DNA of 6,182 nucleotides from Oscillospiraceae bacterium (GTDB lineage: Bacteria > Bacillota > Clostridia > Oscillospirales > Ruminococcaceae): assembly GCA_018110855.1 (NCBI GenBank), contig JAGBFZ010000279.1, positions 1 through 6,182 on the forward strand, written 5' to 3'. The notes below the pieces were generated by a model. That model was given only the letters and a program-made list of their open reading frames with translations, ran no database searches and was not told the DNA's origin. Positions 1-5,893 of the stretch are shown in pieces. Both the position numbers and the translations under genes were made by a program. Within the stretch, counting starts at the first letter, position 1. The number at the start of each line of letters is the position of its first letter.

Positions 1-1
1 T

Positions 2-682
2 GTGGAGAATCAGACGGCACAGCTCGATCTTGAGGCAAAGGCGGACGCTATCGAGCAGCAGAAGAAAAAGGTGGAAAAGCTGAAAAGCAAGTCCTATGAC
101 GCTGTTGTCAAGGCTAAGATGGGCGGTGTTGTGGAGAGCGTTTCTGTGACATCGGGAAGCAAGGTGGACGCCGGTACTACTGCGGCTGTTATCAATGTTT
201 CAGATATGGGCTATGTTGTGGAGTTTGCTGTTAAGACCGAGCAGGCGAAGAAGGTCAGGGTCGGTGATAAGGCAGAGATCACAAGCTGGTACTGGGGCGA
301 TAATTTCTCGGCAACTCTCAGCGAGATACGTCCTGACACGGCAAATCCTCAGTCACAGAAGATACTTGTTTTCAATGTCAGCGGCTCGGATATTTCCACA
401 GGTCAGACCATTACTCTTTCCATGGGCAGCAAGGGTCAGTCCTATAATGCTGTTATCCCCAATTCGGCGGTGAGAGAGGATTCCAACGGCAAATTCGTTC
501 TCGTTATGGAGTCAAAGAGCAGTCCTCTCGGAAATCGCTACAAGGCTGTTAGATATGATGTAAATGTGATCGTGAAGGACGATAACAACAGTGCTGTTGA
601 GGGACTTCAGGGCAATGAATTTGTTATCACCACCTCCACGAAGCCCATTTCGGCAGGCGAGCAGGTTCGTCCCGCAGAATAA
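2..682 (+). CDS. HlyD/MacA-type efflux adaptor (membrane fusion protein), C-terminal part
   Basis: This is the 3' part of a gene whose start lies upstream of the window; the reading frame is open to base 2, so the GTG there is probably an internal Val codon. The visible 226 residues begin with a Lys/Glu-rich helix (about 8-35), consistent with the end of a coiled-coil hairpin. A lipoyl-like half motif follows (about 38-71, with GGVVESVSVTSGSKVDAG), then beta-barrel and membrane-proximal segments including VGDKAEI and the typical late motif IPNSAV. Adaptors of this family sit outside the cytoplasmic membrane and couple an ABC transporter to export of peptides, lipids or drugs. The next gene starts 10 bases after the stop and encodes a MacB-domain protein, so the two are probably one operon, with an ATPase gene expected outside the window. 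The substrate cannot be read from the sequence. Confidence 0.85.
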   Translation: MENQTAQLDLEAKADAIEQQKKKVEKLKSKSYDAVVKAKMGGVVESVSVTSGSKVDAGTTAAVINVSDMGYVVEFAVKTEQAKKVRVGDKAEITSWYWGDNFSATLSEIRPDTANPQSQKILVFNVSGSDISTGQTITLSMGSKGQSYNAVIPNSAVREDSNGKFVLVMESKSSPLGNRYKAVRYDVNVIVKDDNNSAVEGLQGNEFVITTSTKPISAGEQVRPAE

Positions 683-683
683 C

Positions 684-688
684 GGAGG
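684..688 (+). promoter_or_regulatory. Ribosome binding site that fixes the start at 693
   Basis: GGAGG lies two bases after the adaptor stop codon and four bases before ATG 693. It favours this start over the longer in-frame reading from 591, which would overlap the adaptor gene by about 90 bases. Confidence 0.75.
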
Positions 689-692
689 GCTT

Positions 693-1757
693 ATGAGCAG
701 GCTGAAGAAATTGAACATTATTCTCGCTGCGGTCAATGCCGCTCTTCTGATCGCAGCGGGGCTGTTTACGGCACATACTGCGTCTCTGAAACGGGAATAT
801 ATGGCGGACAGCGCCAAGCAGGCATGGGACGGCGGAAAATACAGCTATTCCCAGATATCCTTATTTTTCCAAAAGGAAAGCTCACAGGATATTTTAGGGA
901 TATATTCCCTGAGAAGATCGGTTGAGGAAAAGCTCAAGGAAGGCTCTTTGACTAAGGCTGAGGACAATCCCTCGGGAAGACTGTGGATAGACTGTGCAGG
1001 CGGTGAAGGCTTACTTTCCCTTTCGGGTTCGCTCGGCGGCTGCACTGCGGCTGTTACGGGAACCTTCGGAGATTATTTCATATTCCACCCCGAAAAGCTG
1101 ATGTCGGGAAGCTATTACACAAACGATGACATTAACATTGACAGGATAATCCTTGATAGGGAATGCTCATGGCAGCTTTTCGGCTCAATGGACACGGTGG
1201 GTATGCCTGTGAACATCGGAAACAAGGTTTTCTATGTGGCGGGAGTTGTGGAATCTCCTGACAAAGAAAGCGACAGGCTGGCTTACGGCATTACTCCGAG
1301 AGCGTATATGCCTTTTGAATCGCTGAAGGCATTTGACGACAGCGTTTTACTGAACAGCTATGAGGTTTGTCTCCCTAATGCGGTGAAGGATTATGCGTTC
1401 ACTATGATGAAGGAGCTGAATCCTGCAGGAGATAGCGGAATTATTGTGGATCAGAGCGGACGATTTGATATTGTAAGGCTTGTTAAGGGAGTTTCTGAAC
1501 TGCCAGAGAGTGTTATGATGAATAGCGGTATCAGGCTTCCATGGTATGAAAACAGGATAAGAGGTGCTGAGCTTTCTGCTCGTTTGTCGGCGGCTCCTGT
1601 TCCGTACCTGCTCATAATTCCCGCATTGTCCCTTGTTTATGCGCTGTTTATGCTTACTAAGCTCATGGGTAAGGGTATAAGAGCGGTTCGTGACAAGGCT
1701 GAGGACAGGTATCAGAAGAAGATATCCGAAATATACTTTAAAAAGCATGAGAAATGA
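693..1757 (+). CDS. MacB-periplasmic-core-domain (FtsX-like) membrane protein with only two TM segments
   Basis: A 354-residue protein. I chose the ATG at 693 because GGAGG lies at 684-688, just after the upstream stop; an in-frame ATG at 591 lies inside the adaptor gene. Residues 1-6 are basic and 7-28 form a membrane segment. An extracytoplasmic domain follows (about 29-300), and a second membrane segment at 303-323 leads to a basic cytoplasmic tail (MGKGIRAVRDKAEDRYQKK onwards). Residues 150-188 carry the pattern typical of MacB core domains: acidic residues, ILD, a short helix ending LFG, then VGMPVNIG and FYVAGVVE. MacB/LolC-type permeases normally have this domain after TM1, followed by three more membrane helices; here only one follows. 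It is probably a permease-related component working with the adaptor just upstream. Homology to the core domain is fairly safe, but the exact role is unknown. Confidence 0.75.
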   Translation: MSRLKKLNIILAAVNAALLIAAGLFTAHTASLKREYMADSAKQAWDGGKYSYSQISLFFQKESSQDILGIYSLRRSVEEKLKEGSLTKAEDNPSGRLWIDCAGGEGLLSLSGSLGGCTAAVTGTFGDYFIFHPEKLMSGSYYTNDDINIDRIILDRECSWQLFGSMDTVGMPVNIGNKVFYVAGVVESPDKESDRLAYGITPRAYMPFESLKAFDDSVLLNSYEVCLPNAVKDYAFTMMKELNPAGDSGIIVDQSGRFDIVRLVKGVSELPESVMMNSGIRLPWYENRIRGAELSARLSAAPVPYLLIIPALSLVYALFMLTKLMGKGIRAVRDKAEDRYQKKISEIYFKKHEK

Positions 1758-1759
1758 TT

Positions 1760-1790
1760 TTCGCCGCAGTATTTCACACACTGCGGCGAA
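1760..1790 (+). terminator. Intrinsic terminator between convergent genes
   Basis: An 11-bp perfect stem (1760-1770 paired with 1780-1790, core CGCCGCAGT / ACTGCGGCG) has a 9-base loop and is followed by TTTTATTTT. It starts two bases after the stop of the MacB-domain gene. The T tract is on the right, so it mainly ends rightward transcription; leftward T-richness is poor. It lies between the MacB-domain gene and the symporter gene that converges on it. Confidence 0.85.
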
Positions 1791-1792
1791 TT

Positions 1793-3028
1793 TTATTTTC
1801 TGTTTTCGTGGATAGTTATCATTGTTATTGCAATGAGATTGGGAAAAATCAGAAACACGTTTATTATATCCGACATTCCGAAGAGATAAGCTGTTGAGAT
1901 ATTGCCTGCAATGGCTGCGCAAAGGCAGAATACTATTTTATAGGAAAGTGTGGAGCGGTTTTTTCTGTCAAAATAATCTAAGCATTTTTCCCCGTAACAG
2001 CACCAGCCAAGCATTGCCGCCCATGCGAAAAGCGACACGCAGAGGCATATGAATATTCCGCCCGGTTCTCCGAAGCAGAGGACAAATGCTGCGGAAAGGG
2101 TATCCTTTCCCGAGGAGAGCAGAGCAAGAGCAGTAAGGGTGCAGCAGACTATGGTATCGAGAAATACCTCGAATGCAGCCCATGCTCCCATGCTTTCGGG
2201 GGATTCAAAGCCTCCGTCGCTGTGGACAAGGACAGAGCTTCCCATTCCTGCTTCATTTGAAAATATACCTCGTCTGAGCCCCACAGATACTGCTTTTGAG
2301 ACCGAGAACCCGAATATTCCTCCTGCGGCTGCTTTGAAGCTGAATGCTTCGGTGATGATCTGACTGAATATTTCCTTCAGACTGCTGCCTGTGAGTATTA
2401 TGAGGACTATACAGCCGCCTGCATAGAGAAGCCCCATTATTGGGACGAGCTTTTCGGCTGCATTCATGGCGGCGTCGGCGGCTTTTTCGGATGAGAATAT
2501 TACAAGGGCAGCGGCTATGGCAGCGATTATTCCTGCTGTTCGGGAGGACATTATTCCCTGCTCTGCGACCGCTTCGGACAGGGCTGCTGTCTGGCTCATG
2601 CAGCCCATTATCAGGGCGGCGCAGAGGCAGGCTGCGGCATACAGCCTTGCAGCAGGCTTTGAGCCAAGTCCTTTTTCGATATAGAGCATGGGACCCTTTG
2701 CTTCATTAGGATACCGCTCGCCGTATTCACCGCCGATACGGTTTTCCGAATATGCAAGAGCCATACCTGCAAGGGCTGATATCCACATCCAGAACACCGC
2801 TCCTGCTCCTCCTGCGGATATTGCTGCGGCGCAGCCTGTGATGTTTCCCGTTCCCATTGATGCGGCAAGTGCGGACATTACTGCTCTGGTGCGGCTTCTT
2901 TTTCCTCCGCCAAGATACCTTCCGAAACGGAGCTGAATGAATCCGCTTTTATATGTATGATATATTCCGCAGATAAGTATTGCTCCTACGGTAAATGGTC
3001 CCCAGAGAATGGCATTGATAGTTTCCAA
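1793..3028 (-). CDS. Sodium:alanine/glycine symporter family (AGCS) amino-acid transporter, divergent and short
   Basis: A 411-residue, highly hydrophobic protein with about ten membrane segments. It is likely an integral membrane carrier importing a small neutral amino acid with sodium. Family hallmarks are visible in order: GTGNITGCAAAI (59-70), GGAGAVFWMW (73-82), GPMLYIEKGLG (112-122), GLRRGIFSNEAGMGSS (250-265), DTIVCCTLTAL (291-301) and YGEKCLDYF (345-353). AGCS proteins are usually about 440-490 residues, so this one is short, mainly at the N-terminus before GFIQLRFG (29-36). The usual GGPGA is GGAGA here. The start is TTG (3026-3028), supported by GGGAG nine bases upstream; the next Met in frame is at residue 51, inside the conserved region. 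The gene is monocistronic and converges on the MacB-domain gene. Family assignment is confident; the substrate is inferred. Confidence 0.9.
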   Translation of the reverse strand: METINAILWGPFTVGAILICGIYHTYKSGFIQLRFGRYLGGGKRSRTRAVMSALAASMGTGNITGCAAAISAGGAGAVFWMWISALAGMALAYSENRIGGEYGERYPNEAKGPMLYIEKGLGSKPAARLYAAACLCAALIMGCMSQTAALSEAVAEQGIMSSRTAGIIAAIAAALVIFSSEKAADAAMNAAEKLVPIMGLLYAGGCIVLIILTGSSLKEIFSQIITEAFSFKAAAGGIFGFSVSKAVSVGLRRGIFSNEAGMGSSVLVHSDGGFESPESMGAWAAFEVFLDTIVCCTLTALALLSSGKDTLSAAFVLCFGEPGGIFICLCVSLFAWAAMLGWCCYGEKCLDYFDRKNRSTLSYKIVFCLCAAIAGNISTAYLFGMSDIINVFLIFPNLIAITMITIHENRK

Positions 3029-3037
3029 ATTGATTAT

Positions 3038-3042
3038 CTCCC
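3038..3042 (-). promoter_or_regulatory. Ribosome binding site for the TTG-started symporter
   Basis: On the minus strand GGGAG lies nine bases before the TTG start codon and decides this start. The same bases form part of the 3' arm of a 6-bp inverted repeat (3039-3044 with 3063-3068, core CCCGC/GCGGG, 18-base loop). In the mRNA this could partly mask the site. Confidence 0.65.
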
Positions 3043-3109
3043 GCTTTTTTATTTGATACTATGCGGGAAATTCGAAAATTATTACGGAAAATAAAATATC
3101 AAAAAAAGA

Positions 3110-3138
3110 TTGAAATTTGCCGAATTGTATGGTATAAT
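3110..3138 (+). promoter_or_regulatory. Strong sigma-A-type promoter with extended -10
   Basis: The -35 box TTGAAA (3110-3115) and -10 box TATAAT (3133-3138) are separated by exactly 17 bases, and TGG precedes the -10 to give an extended -10 (TGGTATAAT). Transcription would start near 3145 and leave a leader of about 54 bases before ATG 3199. It should drive the S26-like gene and the deaminase. Within 3029-3198 I saw no equally convincing promoter for the leftward symporter gene. Confidence 0.85.
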
Positions 3139-3188
3139 TAAAAAGGTTATCGGAATTCACAGGATTTCGGAAAAATACATGATTCATC

Positions 3189-3193
3189 GGAGG
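3189..3193 (+). promoter_or_regulatory. Ribosome binding site of the S26-like gene
   Basis: GGAGG lies five bases before ATG 3199, a near-ideal arrangement that fixes the start. Confidence 0.8.
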
Positions 3194-3198
3194 TATAT

Positions 3199-4368
3199 AT
3201 GGCTGGAAAAAACAAGAAAAAAGGTTCTGCTGTCAATATTATTGAGGGCATTGTAATAGCTATACTGATCATCCTGATCGCAGGAATGCTGTTTTTGTAT
3301 TTCTCATTCAGCGAGAACGGTGCTGCGCCCAGCATTTTCGGTTACACGATTTACCATACCAAGGCAGTGAAGATGGAGCCTAAGATCCCTCAGAATACCG
3401 TTGTTTTCGGAAAAACGGGCGACCTTGACGAGGTCAAGGTGGGCAGCGTTGTTGTCTGCAAAATTGGCGATGATACCGTTCTTACAAGAGTTGTTCAGCT
3501 TGTGAACGAAAATGGTGAGATGTCCTATGTGGTTAAATTTGATACGGCACCCGCTAATGATACATTCAAGCTCCCTTCGGAGAATATTATCGCCAGAGCC
3601 GAAAGTCAGAGCACTTTGTTCGGTTCTGTGCTGACTTTTGCCACATCTACCTTTGGTATTATGCTTGTAATAATCATTCCCAGCTTTATCATTATCGTGT
3701 TCCAGATAATCAGGATCGTGAATGTGAAGCGTGTCGAGGAGGAGTCATATTCCCTTGACGAGCTGGATGAGATCATGGAGAGCGGTGAAGAGGATGCCCA
3801 TGATTTCTTTGAGGAGCCTGCCGATTTTTCTGCTCCCGAGCCTGAGCCTGCACCCGAAAGGTCGGTGCTTAGTGTTGACAAAAACGGCAAAGCGGGTCTT
3901 TCCGCTGTCCGTGACGAGGGTACTCCCTTGTTTTCCTACAACGGCTTTGCAGGAAAAAGAGATAACGGAAATGGTCAGGTCGGTTCAGCAGTTAAGCCTG
4001 TCAGGGTTTCACGCAGCGATGAACGCTCTGACGGATCAGGCGACGCAGAGCAGCCTTCTTCGGGGGAGATCGGCACAGCTGCAGGTGAGGATAAAAGCAT
4101 TGATTTTATGAGCAATGTTATCCCCAAGGACATTGCTGAGACTGCTGCAAAGGCGGAGATACCTGCAGAGAAGGTGCCTGAAACGGTGAATATCTATTCG
4201 CCAAAGTCCGTAAGAGAGGACAAGATAGTTAAGGCTTCGGTGAATATTCCCGAAAAGGCTGTTGTTCCCAAGGAAAAGCTCGCTCCCCCGAAAAAGAAGA
4301 ACAACAGCAAGGCAATAAGCGAGCTTATGAGCATAATTGACGCAGAGGAGTCTAAGCTGAAGAAATGA
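3199..4368 (+). CDS. Signal peptidase I-like (S26, SipW-type) membrane protein, probably catalytically inactive, with long cytoplasmic tail
   Basis: A 389-residue protein: basic N-terminus (KNKKK), TM1 about 14-36, extracytoplasmic domain 37-150, TM2 about 153-175, then some 210 mostly hydrophilic residues predicted in the cytoplasm by the positive-inside rule. The domain follows the SipW/archaeal signal peptidase pattern: GYTIY (48-52), MEPKIP (59-64), VKVGSVVVCKI (79-89), LTRVVQL (95-101), VVKFD (111-115), AND (119-121) and NIIARAES (129-136). In active relatives the Ser just before Met in the SGSMEP-like motif is the nucleophile; here that position is Lys58 (AVKMEP). The family's HRVV histidine is Thr96, while the acidic positions D115 and D121 remain. 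The tail is acidic near the membrane, contains a PEPEPAPE stretch and ends in a Lys-rich segment and a predicted helix (about 370-389). Membership is by motif order; loss of peptidase activity is inferred. It overlaps the deaminase gene by four bases. Confidence 0.7.
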   Translation: MAGKNKKKGSAVNIIEGIVIAILIILIAGMLFLYFSFSENGAAPSIFGYTIYHTKAVKMEPKIPQNTVVFGKTGDLDEVKVGSVVVCKIGDDTVLTRVVQLVNENGEMSYVVKFDTAPANDTFKLPSENIIARAESQSTLFGSVLTFATSTFGIMLVIIIPSFIIIVFQIIRIVNVKRVEEESYSLDELDEIMESGEEDAHDFFEEPADFSAPEPEPAPERSVLSVDKNGKAGLSAVRDEGTPLFSYNGFAGKRDNGNGQVGSAVKPVRVSRSDERSDGSGDAEQPSSGEIGTAAGEDKSIDFMSNVIPKDIAETAAKAEIPAEKVPETVNIYSPKSVREDKIVKASVNIPEKAVVPKEKLAPPKKKNNSKAISELMSIIDAEESKLKK

Positions 4369-4814
4369 GTTACATGAAAATTGCAATTGATGAAGCCTGC
4401 AAGGGCATCAGAAACGGCGAGGGAGGCCCTTTCGGAGCCGTTATCGTTAAGGACGGTGAGATCATCGGAAAGGGGCATAACAGAGTTCTTGCCGATCATG
4501 ACCCCACTATGCACGGAGAAGTGGCGGCTATCAGAAATGCCTGCTCCAATATCGGTTCACACAGCTTAAAGGGCTGCACTCTCTATACCACCGCATATCC
4601 CTGTCCCATGTGTATGAGTGCTGCGCTATGGGCGGGCATTGAAAGGATAGTTTACGGCTGTACTGTTGACGATACCGCCGATATCGGCTTCAAGGACAAT
4701 GTGTTTTACGATGCCATAAGAAGCGGTGATGCCATTCCTCTGGAATGTGAGGACAGAGAGGGCTGCCTTGAGCTTTTTAATGAGTATAACAGCCTCAGGG
4801 CACAGAGATACTGA
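4365..4814 (+). CDS. guaD: Guanine-deaminase-like nucleobase deaminase (cytidine deaminase fold)
   Basis: A 149-residue cytoplasmic zinc enzyme of the CDA superfamily, likely converting guanine to xanthine and ammonia in purine salvage. It shows GGPFGAVIVKDG (20-31), Asn39 in GHNRV, the zinc and proton-shuttle motif HGE (His50, Glu52) and PCPMC (Cys80 and Cys83 as the other zinc ligands). GFKD (108-111) resembles the GF-x-D segment of Bacillus guanine deaminase, whose Asp contacts the base. Length and overall pattern fit GuaD better than TadA, which lacks this C-terminal region; other nucleobase deaminases cannot be excluded. HGE replaces the commoner HAE. The start ATG overlaps the previous stop (ATGA, 4365-4368), which suggests coupled translation. 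The nearest purine-rich site, GAGGAG at 4345-4350, is rather far away, and an alternative ATG lies at 4374. Confidence 0.85.
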   Translation: MSYMKIAIDEACKGIRNGEGGPFGAVIVKDGEIIGKGHNRVLADHDPTMHGEVAAIRNACSNIGSHSLKGCTLYTTAYPCPMCMSAALWAGIERIVYGCTVDDTADIGFKDNVFYDAIRSGDAIPLECEDREGCLELFNEYNSLRAQRY

Positions 4815-4819
4815 TATCA

Positions 4820-4863
4820 AAAAGGCAGATACGGCATATTTTGTTGTGCCGTATCTGCCTTTT
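4820..4863. terminator. Bidirectional intrinsic terminator between convergent operons
   Basis: A perfect 17-bp stem (4820-4836 with 4847-4863) has a 10-base loop. Its A/T ends (AAAA on the left, TTTT on the right) give a U tract in either direction. It lies six bases after the deaminase stop and 23 bases from the phosphatase stop, so it should end both converging transcripts. Confidence 0.9.
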
Positions 4864-4886
4864 GGGTTTATAAGCAAAAGACGTTA

Positions 4887-5336
4887 TTATTCATTATAAA
4901 GCTTTTCAAGAAGTTTTTCGCAGCCAAGGCTTACATCTGCATATGTTCGGGCGAAATCTCCTGTGTACCATGGGTCGGCTACGTCTTTTTCAGAATCCGC
5001 AAATCCCATCAGCTTGTATATTTTCTCGCTGCTGCTAAGTATCCTTTGCATATTGCGGATATTGGCGGAGTCCATTCCGATAAGATAGTCAAAGCGTTTT
5101 GCATCTGATTTCATAAGCTGTCTTGCACGATGCGGGACTACGGGGATATTATGCCTGCGAAGCTCTTCCACAGTGCCGTAATGGGGCGGATTCCCTATCT
5201 CCTCGGTGCTTGTTGCCGCCGAATCAATTTCAAAGCGGCCCGAAAGCCCCTTGCTATTTACCATATGCTGAAGCACGCTCTGAGCCATTGTGCTTCGGCA
5301 GATATTTCCGTGGCAGACAAAAAGTATTCGGATCAT
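4887..5336 (-). CDS. Low-molecular-weight protein tyrosine phosphatase
   Basis: A 149-residue cytoplasmic phosphatase of normal family length. The P-loop CHGNICRS (8-15) supplies nucleophile Cys8 and Arg14 at the very N-terminus. The late DPWYTGDF (121-128) holds the general acid Asp121 and the aromatic residues lining the substrate pocket. The second P-loop Ile (position 12) is typical of tyrosine phosphatases; the arginine phosphatase YwlE of Bacillus has Thr there and a different Asp loop, so phosphotyrosine is the likelier substrate. The ATG start follows GGAGGG (minus strand, 5343-5348) by six bases. The gene lies 38 bases downstream of the small membrane protein gene on the same strand, without a terminator between them, so they are probably co-transcribed. 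Partner kinase and targets are not visible here. Confidence 0.95.
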   Translation of the reverse strand: MIRILFVCHGNICRSTMAQSVLQHMVNSKGLSGRFEIDSAATSTEEIGNPPHYGTVEELRRHNIPVVPHRARQLMKSDAKRFDYLIGMDSANIRNMQRILSSSEKIYKLMGFADSEKDVADPWYTGDFARTYADVSLGCEKLLEKLYNE

Positions 5337-5342
5337 TTTTAA

Positions 5343-5348
5343 CCCTCC
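5343..5348 (-). promoter_or_regulatory. Ribosome binding site of the phosphatase gene
   Basis: On the minus strand GGAGGG lies six bases before ATG 5336. It is a strong site, in contrast to the gene before it in the operon, which has none that I can recognise. Confidence 0.8.
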
Positions 5349-5374
5349 ATATTTTTTGAAAAGTATTGTGCTGC

Positions 5375-5749
5375 TTAGCTGCGCTTTTTCCTTTTCTTCT
5401 TTTTCTTTTTGTTTTTACTTTTATTTGACGGAGTTGGTGTTTCCTCTTCTTCCTCGGCATATGCTGAGGTATATATAAGTACAAAAAATATAAGGAGCAC
5501 AACTATCCACAATATTATAACGCTGCCGATTTCTCCCGACTGCATTACATATATCAGGTCGGAAAGATCGCCGTGCTGCACTATGGTGGGAAGTGAATAT
5601 AATTCATCCTCCGCTTCGTTTCTGTACACAGATATTTTATTATCGCCTATCCATGCAAGGAATGATACGGATGTGCCTGATTTCAAAAAATAGATCCTGA
5701 AACGGGTCAGTCCGCAGTTTGCTTCCATATCATAATGAGATAATTTCAA
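5375..5749 (-). CDS. Unidentified one-pass membrane protein with acidic and polybasic tail
   Basis: I do not recognise this family. Read from TTG 5749 it is 124 residues: an N-terminal domain of about 70 residues with beta-like segments (RFRIYFL, VSFLAWIG, NKISVYR), one strong membrane helix (about 75-96), then EEEEETPTPS and a Lys/Arg run to the end (KKKKKKRKKRS). The basic tail should be cytoplasmic, putting the N-terminal domain outside, although no signal peptide is visible. The start is uncertain: neither the TTG at 5749 nor ATG 5728 (which would give 117 residues) has a clear ribosome binding site. A good promoter lies just upstream (5765-5792) and the tyrosine phosphatase gene follows in the same direction, which supports a real expressed gene. 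The function is unknown; it could anchor or recruit something at the membrane. Confidence 0.7.
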   Translation of the reverse strand: MKLSHYDMEANCGLTRFRIYFLKSGTSVSFLAWIGDNKISVYRNEAEDELYSLPTIVQHGDLSDLIYVMQSGEIGSVIILWIVVLLIFFVLIYTSAYAEEEEETPTPSNKSKNKKKKKKRKKRS

Positions 5750-5753
5750 GCAT
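5730..5753 (-). other. Possible short leader ORF before the small membrane protein
   Basis: On the minus strand ATG 5753 opens a 7-codon frame (MLEIISL) that ends in TGA at 5732-5730, one base before the alternative ATG at 5728. It overlaps the TTG start at 5749 in another frame. It has no ribosome binding site and would lie only about five bases from the predicted transcript end, so it may be chance. Confidence 0.2.
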
Positions 5754-5764
5754 ATCTTTATTTC

Positions 5765-5792
5765 ATTATATCATATTTTTATGCTTTTGCAA
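5765..5792 (-). promoter_or_regulatory. Promoter for the small membrane protein / phosphatase operon
   Basis: On the minus strand TTGCAA (5792-5787) is followed after 16 bases by TATAAT (5770-5765). The predicted transcript start near 5758 leaves about nine bases before TTG 5749 or thirty before ATG 5728, so the mRNA would be nearly leaderless if the TTG is used. Confidence 0.65.
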
Positions 5793-5830
5793 AGACCGAA
5801 ATGGCATTTTTTTCAGATAGCTTGATCTTC

Positions 5831-5871
5831 CAAAAAAATTCCCGTGAGGAAGCCTGAGCTTCTCACGGGAA
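5831..5871 (-). terminator. Intrinsic terminator of the GH130 gene
   Basis: A 14-bp stem (5839-5853 with 5858-5871, a single bulged G at 5849, loop CTGA) has CCCGTGAG / CTCACGGG at its base. On the minus strand it is followed by seven Ts (complement of 5832-5838). It lies 22 bases past the phosphorylase stop and separates that gene from the downstream promoter at 5765-5792. Confidence 0.9.
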
Positions 5872-5893
5872 TATTCATTTTATATTCTGATCA

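Noticed and set aside
591..692. Longer N-terminal extension of the MacB-domain protein from ATG 591
   Set aside because: It would overlap the adaptor gene, is not membrane or signal-like, and a clear GGAGG precedes ATG 693.
1347..1922. 191-codon open frame on the minus strand across the end of the MacB-domain gene
   Set aside because: It crosses the terminator and two well-supported genes, has no domain-like pattern, and lies antisense to coding sequence.
3029..3198. Riboswitch or structured leader in the divergent intergenic region
   Set aside because: The region is AT-rich with only one short 6-bp inverted repeat; I see no recognisable riboswitch core or terminator.
4036..4386. Minus-strand open frame of 116 codons opposite the S26-like tail
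   Set aside because: Its composition (Leu/Arg/Cys-rich) is typical of an antisense shadow, and it has no ribosome site or promoter.
4365..4814. Assignment as tRNA adenosine deaminase TadA
   Set aside because: The HGE and PCPMC motifs are shared, but GF-x-D and the C-terminal region fit guanine deaminase better.
4887..5336. Assignment as a protein arginine phosphatase (YwlE-like)
   Set aside because: The P-loop has Ile where YwlE has Thr, and the Asp loop is DPWYTGDF as in tyrosine phosphatases.
5375..5440. Poly-Lys end of the small membrane protein as an out-of-frame artefact of an A-rich tract
   Set aside because: The frame is open through to a normal stop, and AAG/AAA/AGG codons are mixed rather than one homopolymer. 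A sequencing slip is possible but not indicated.
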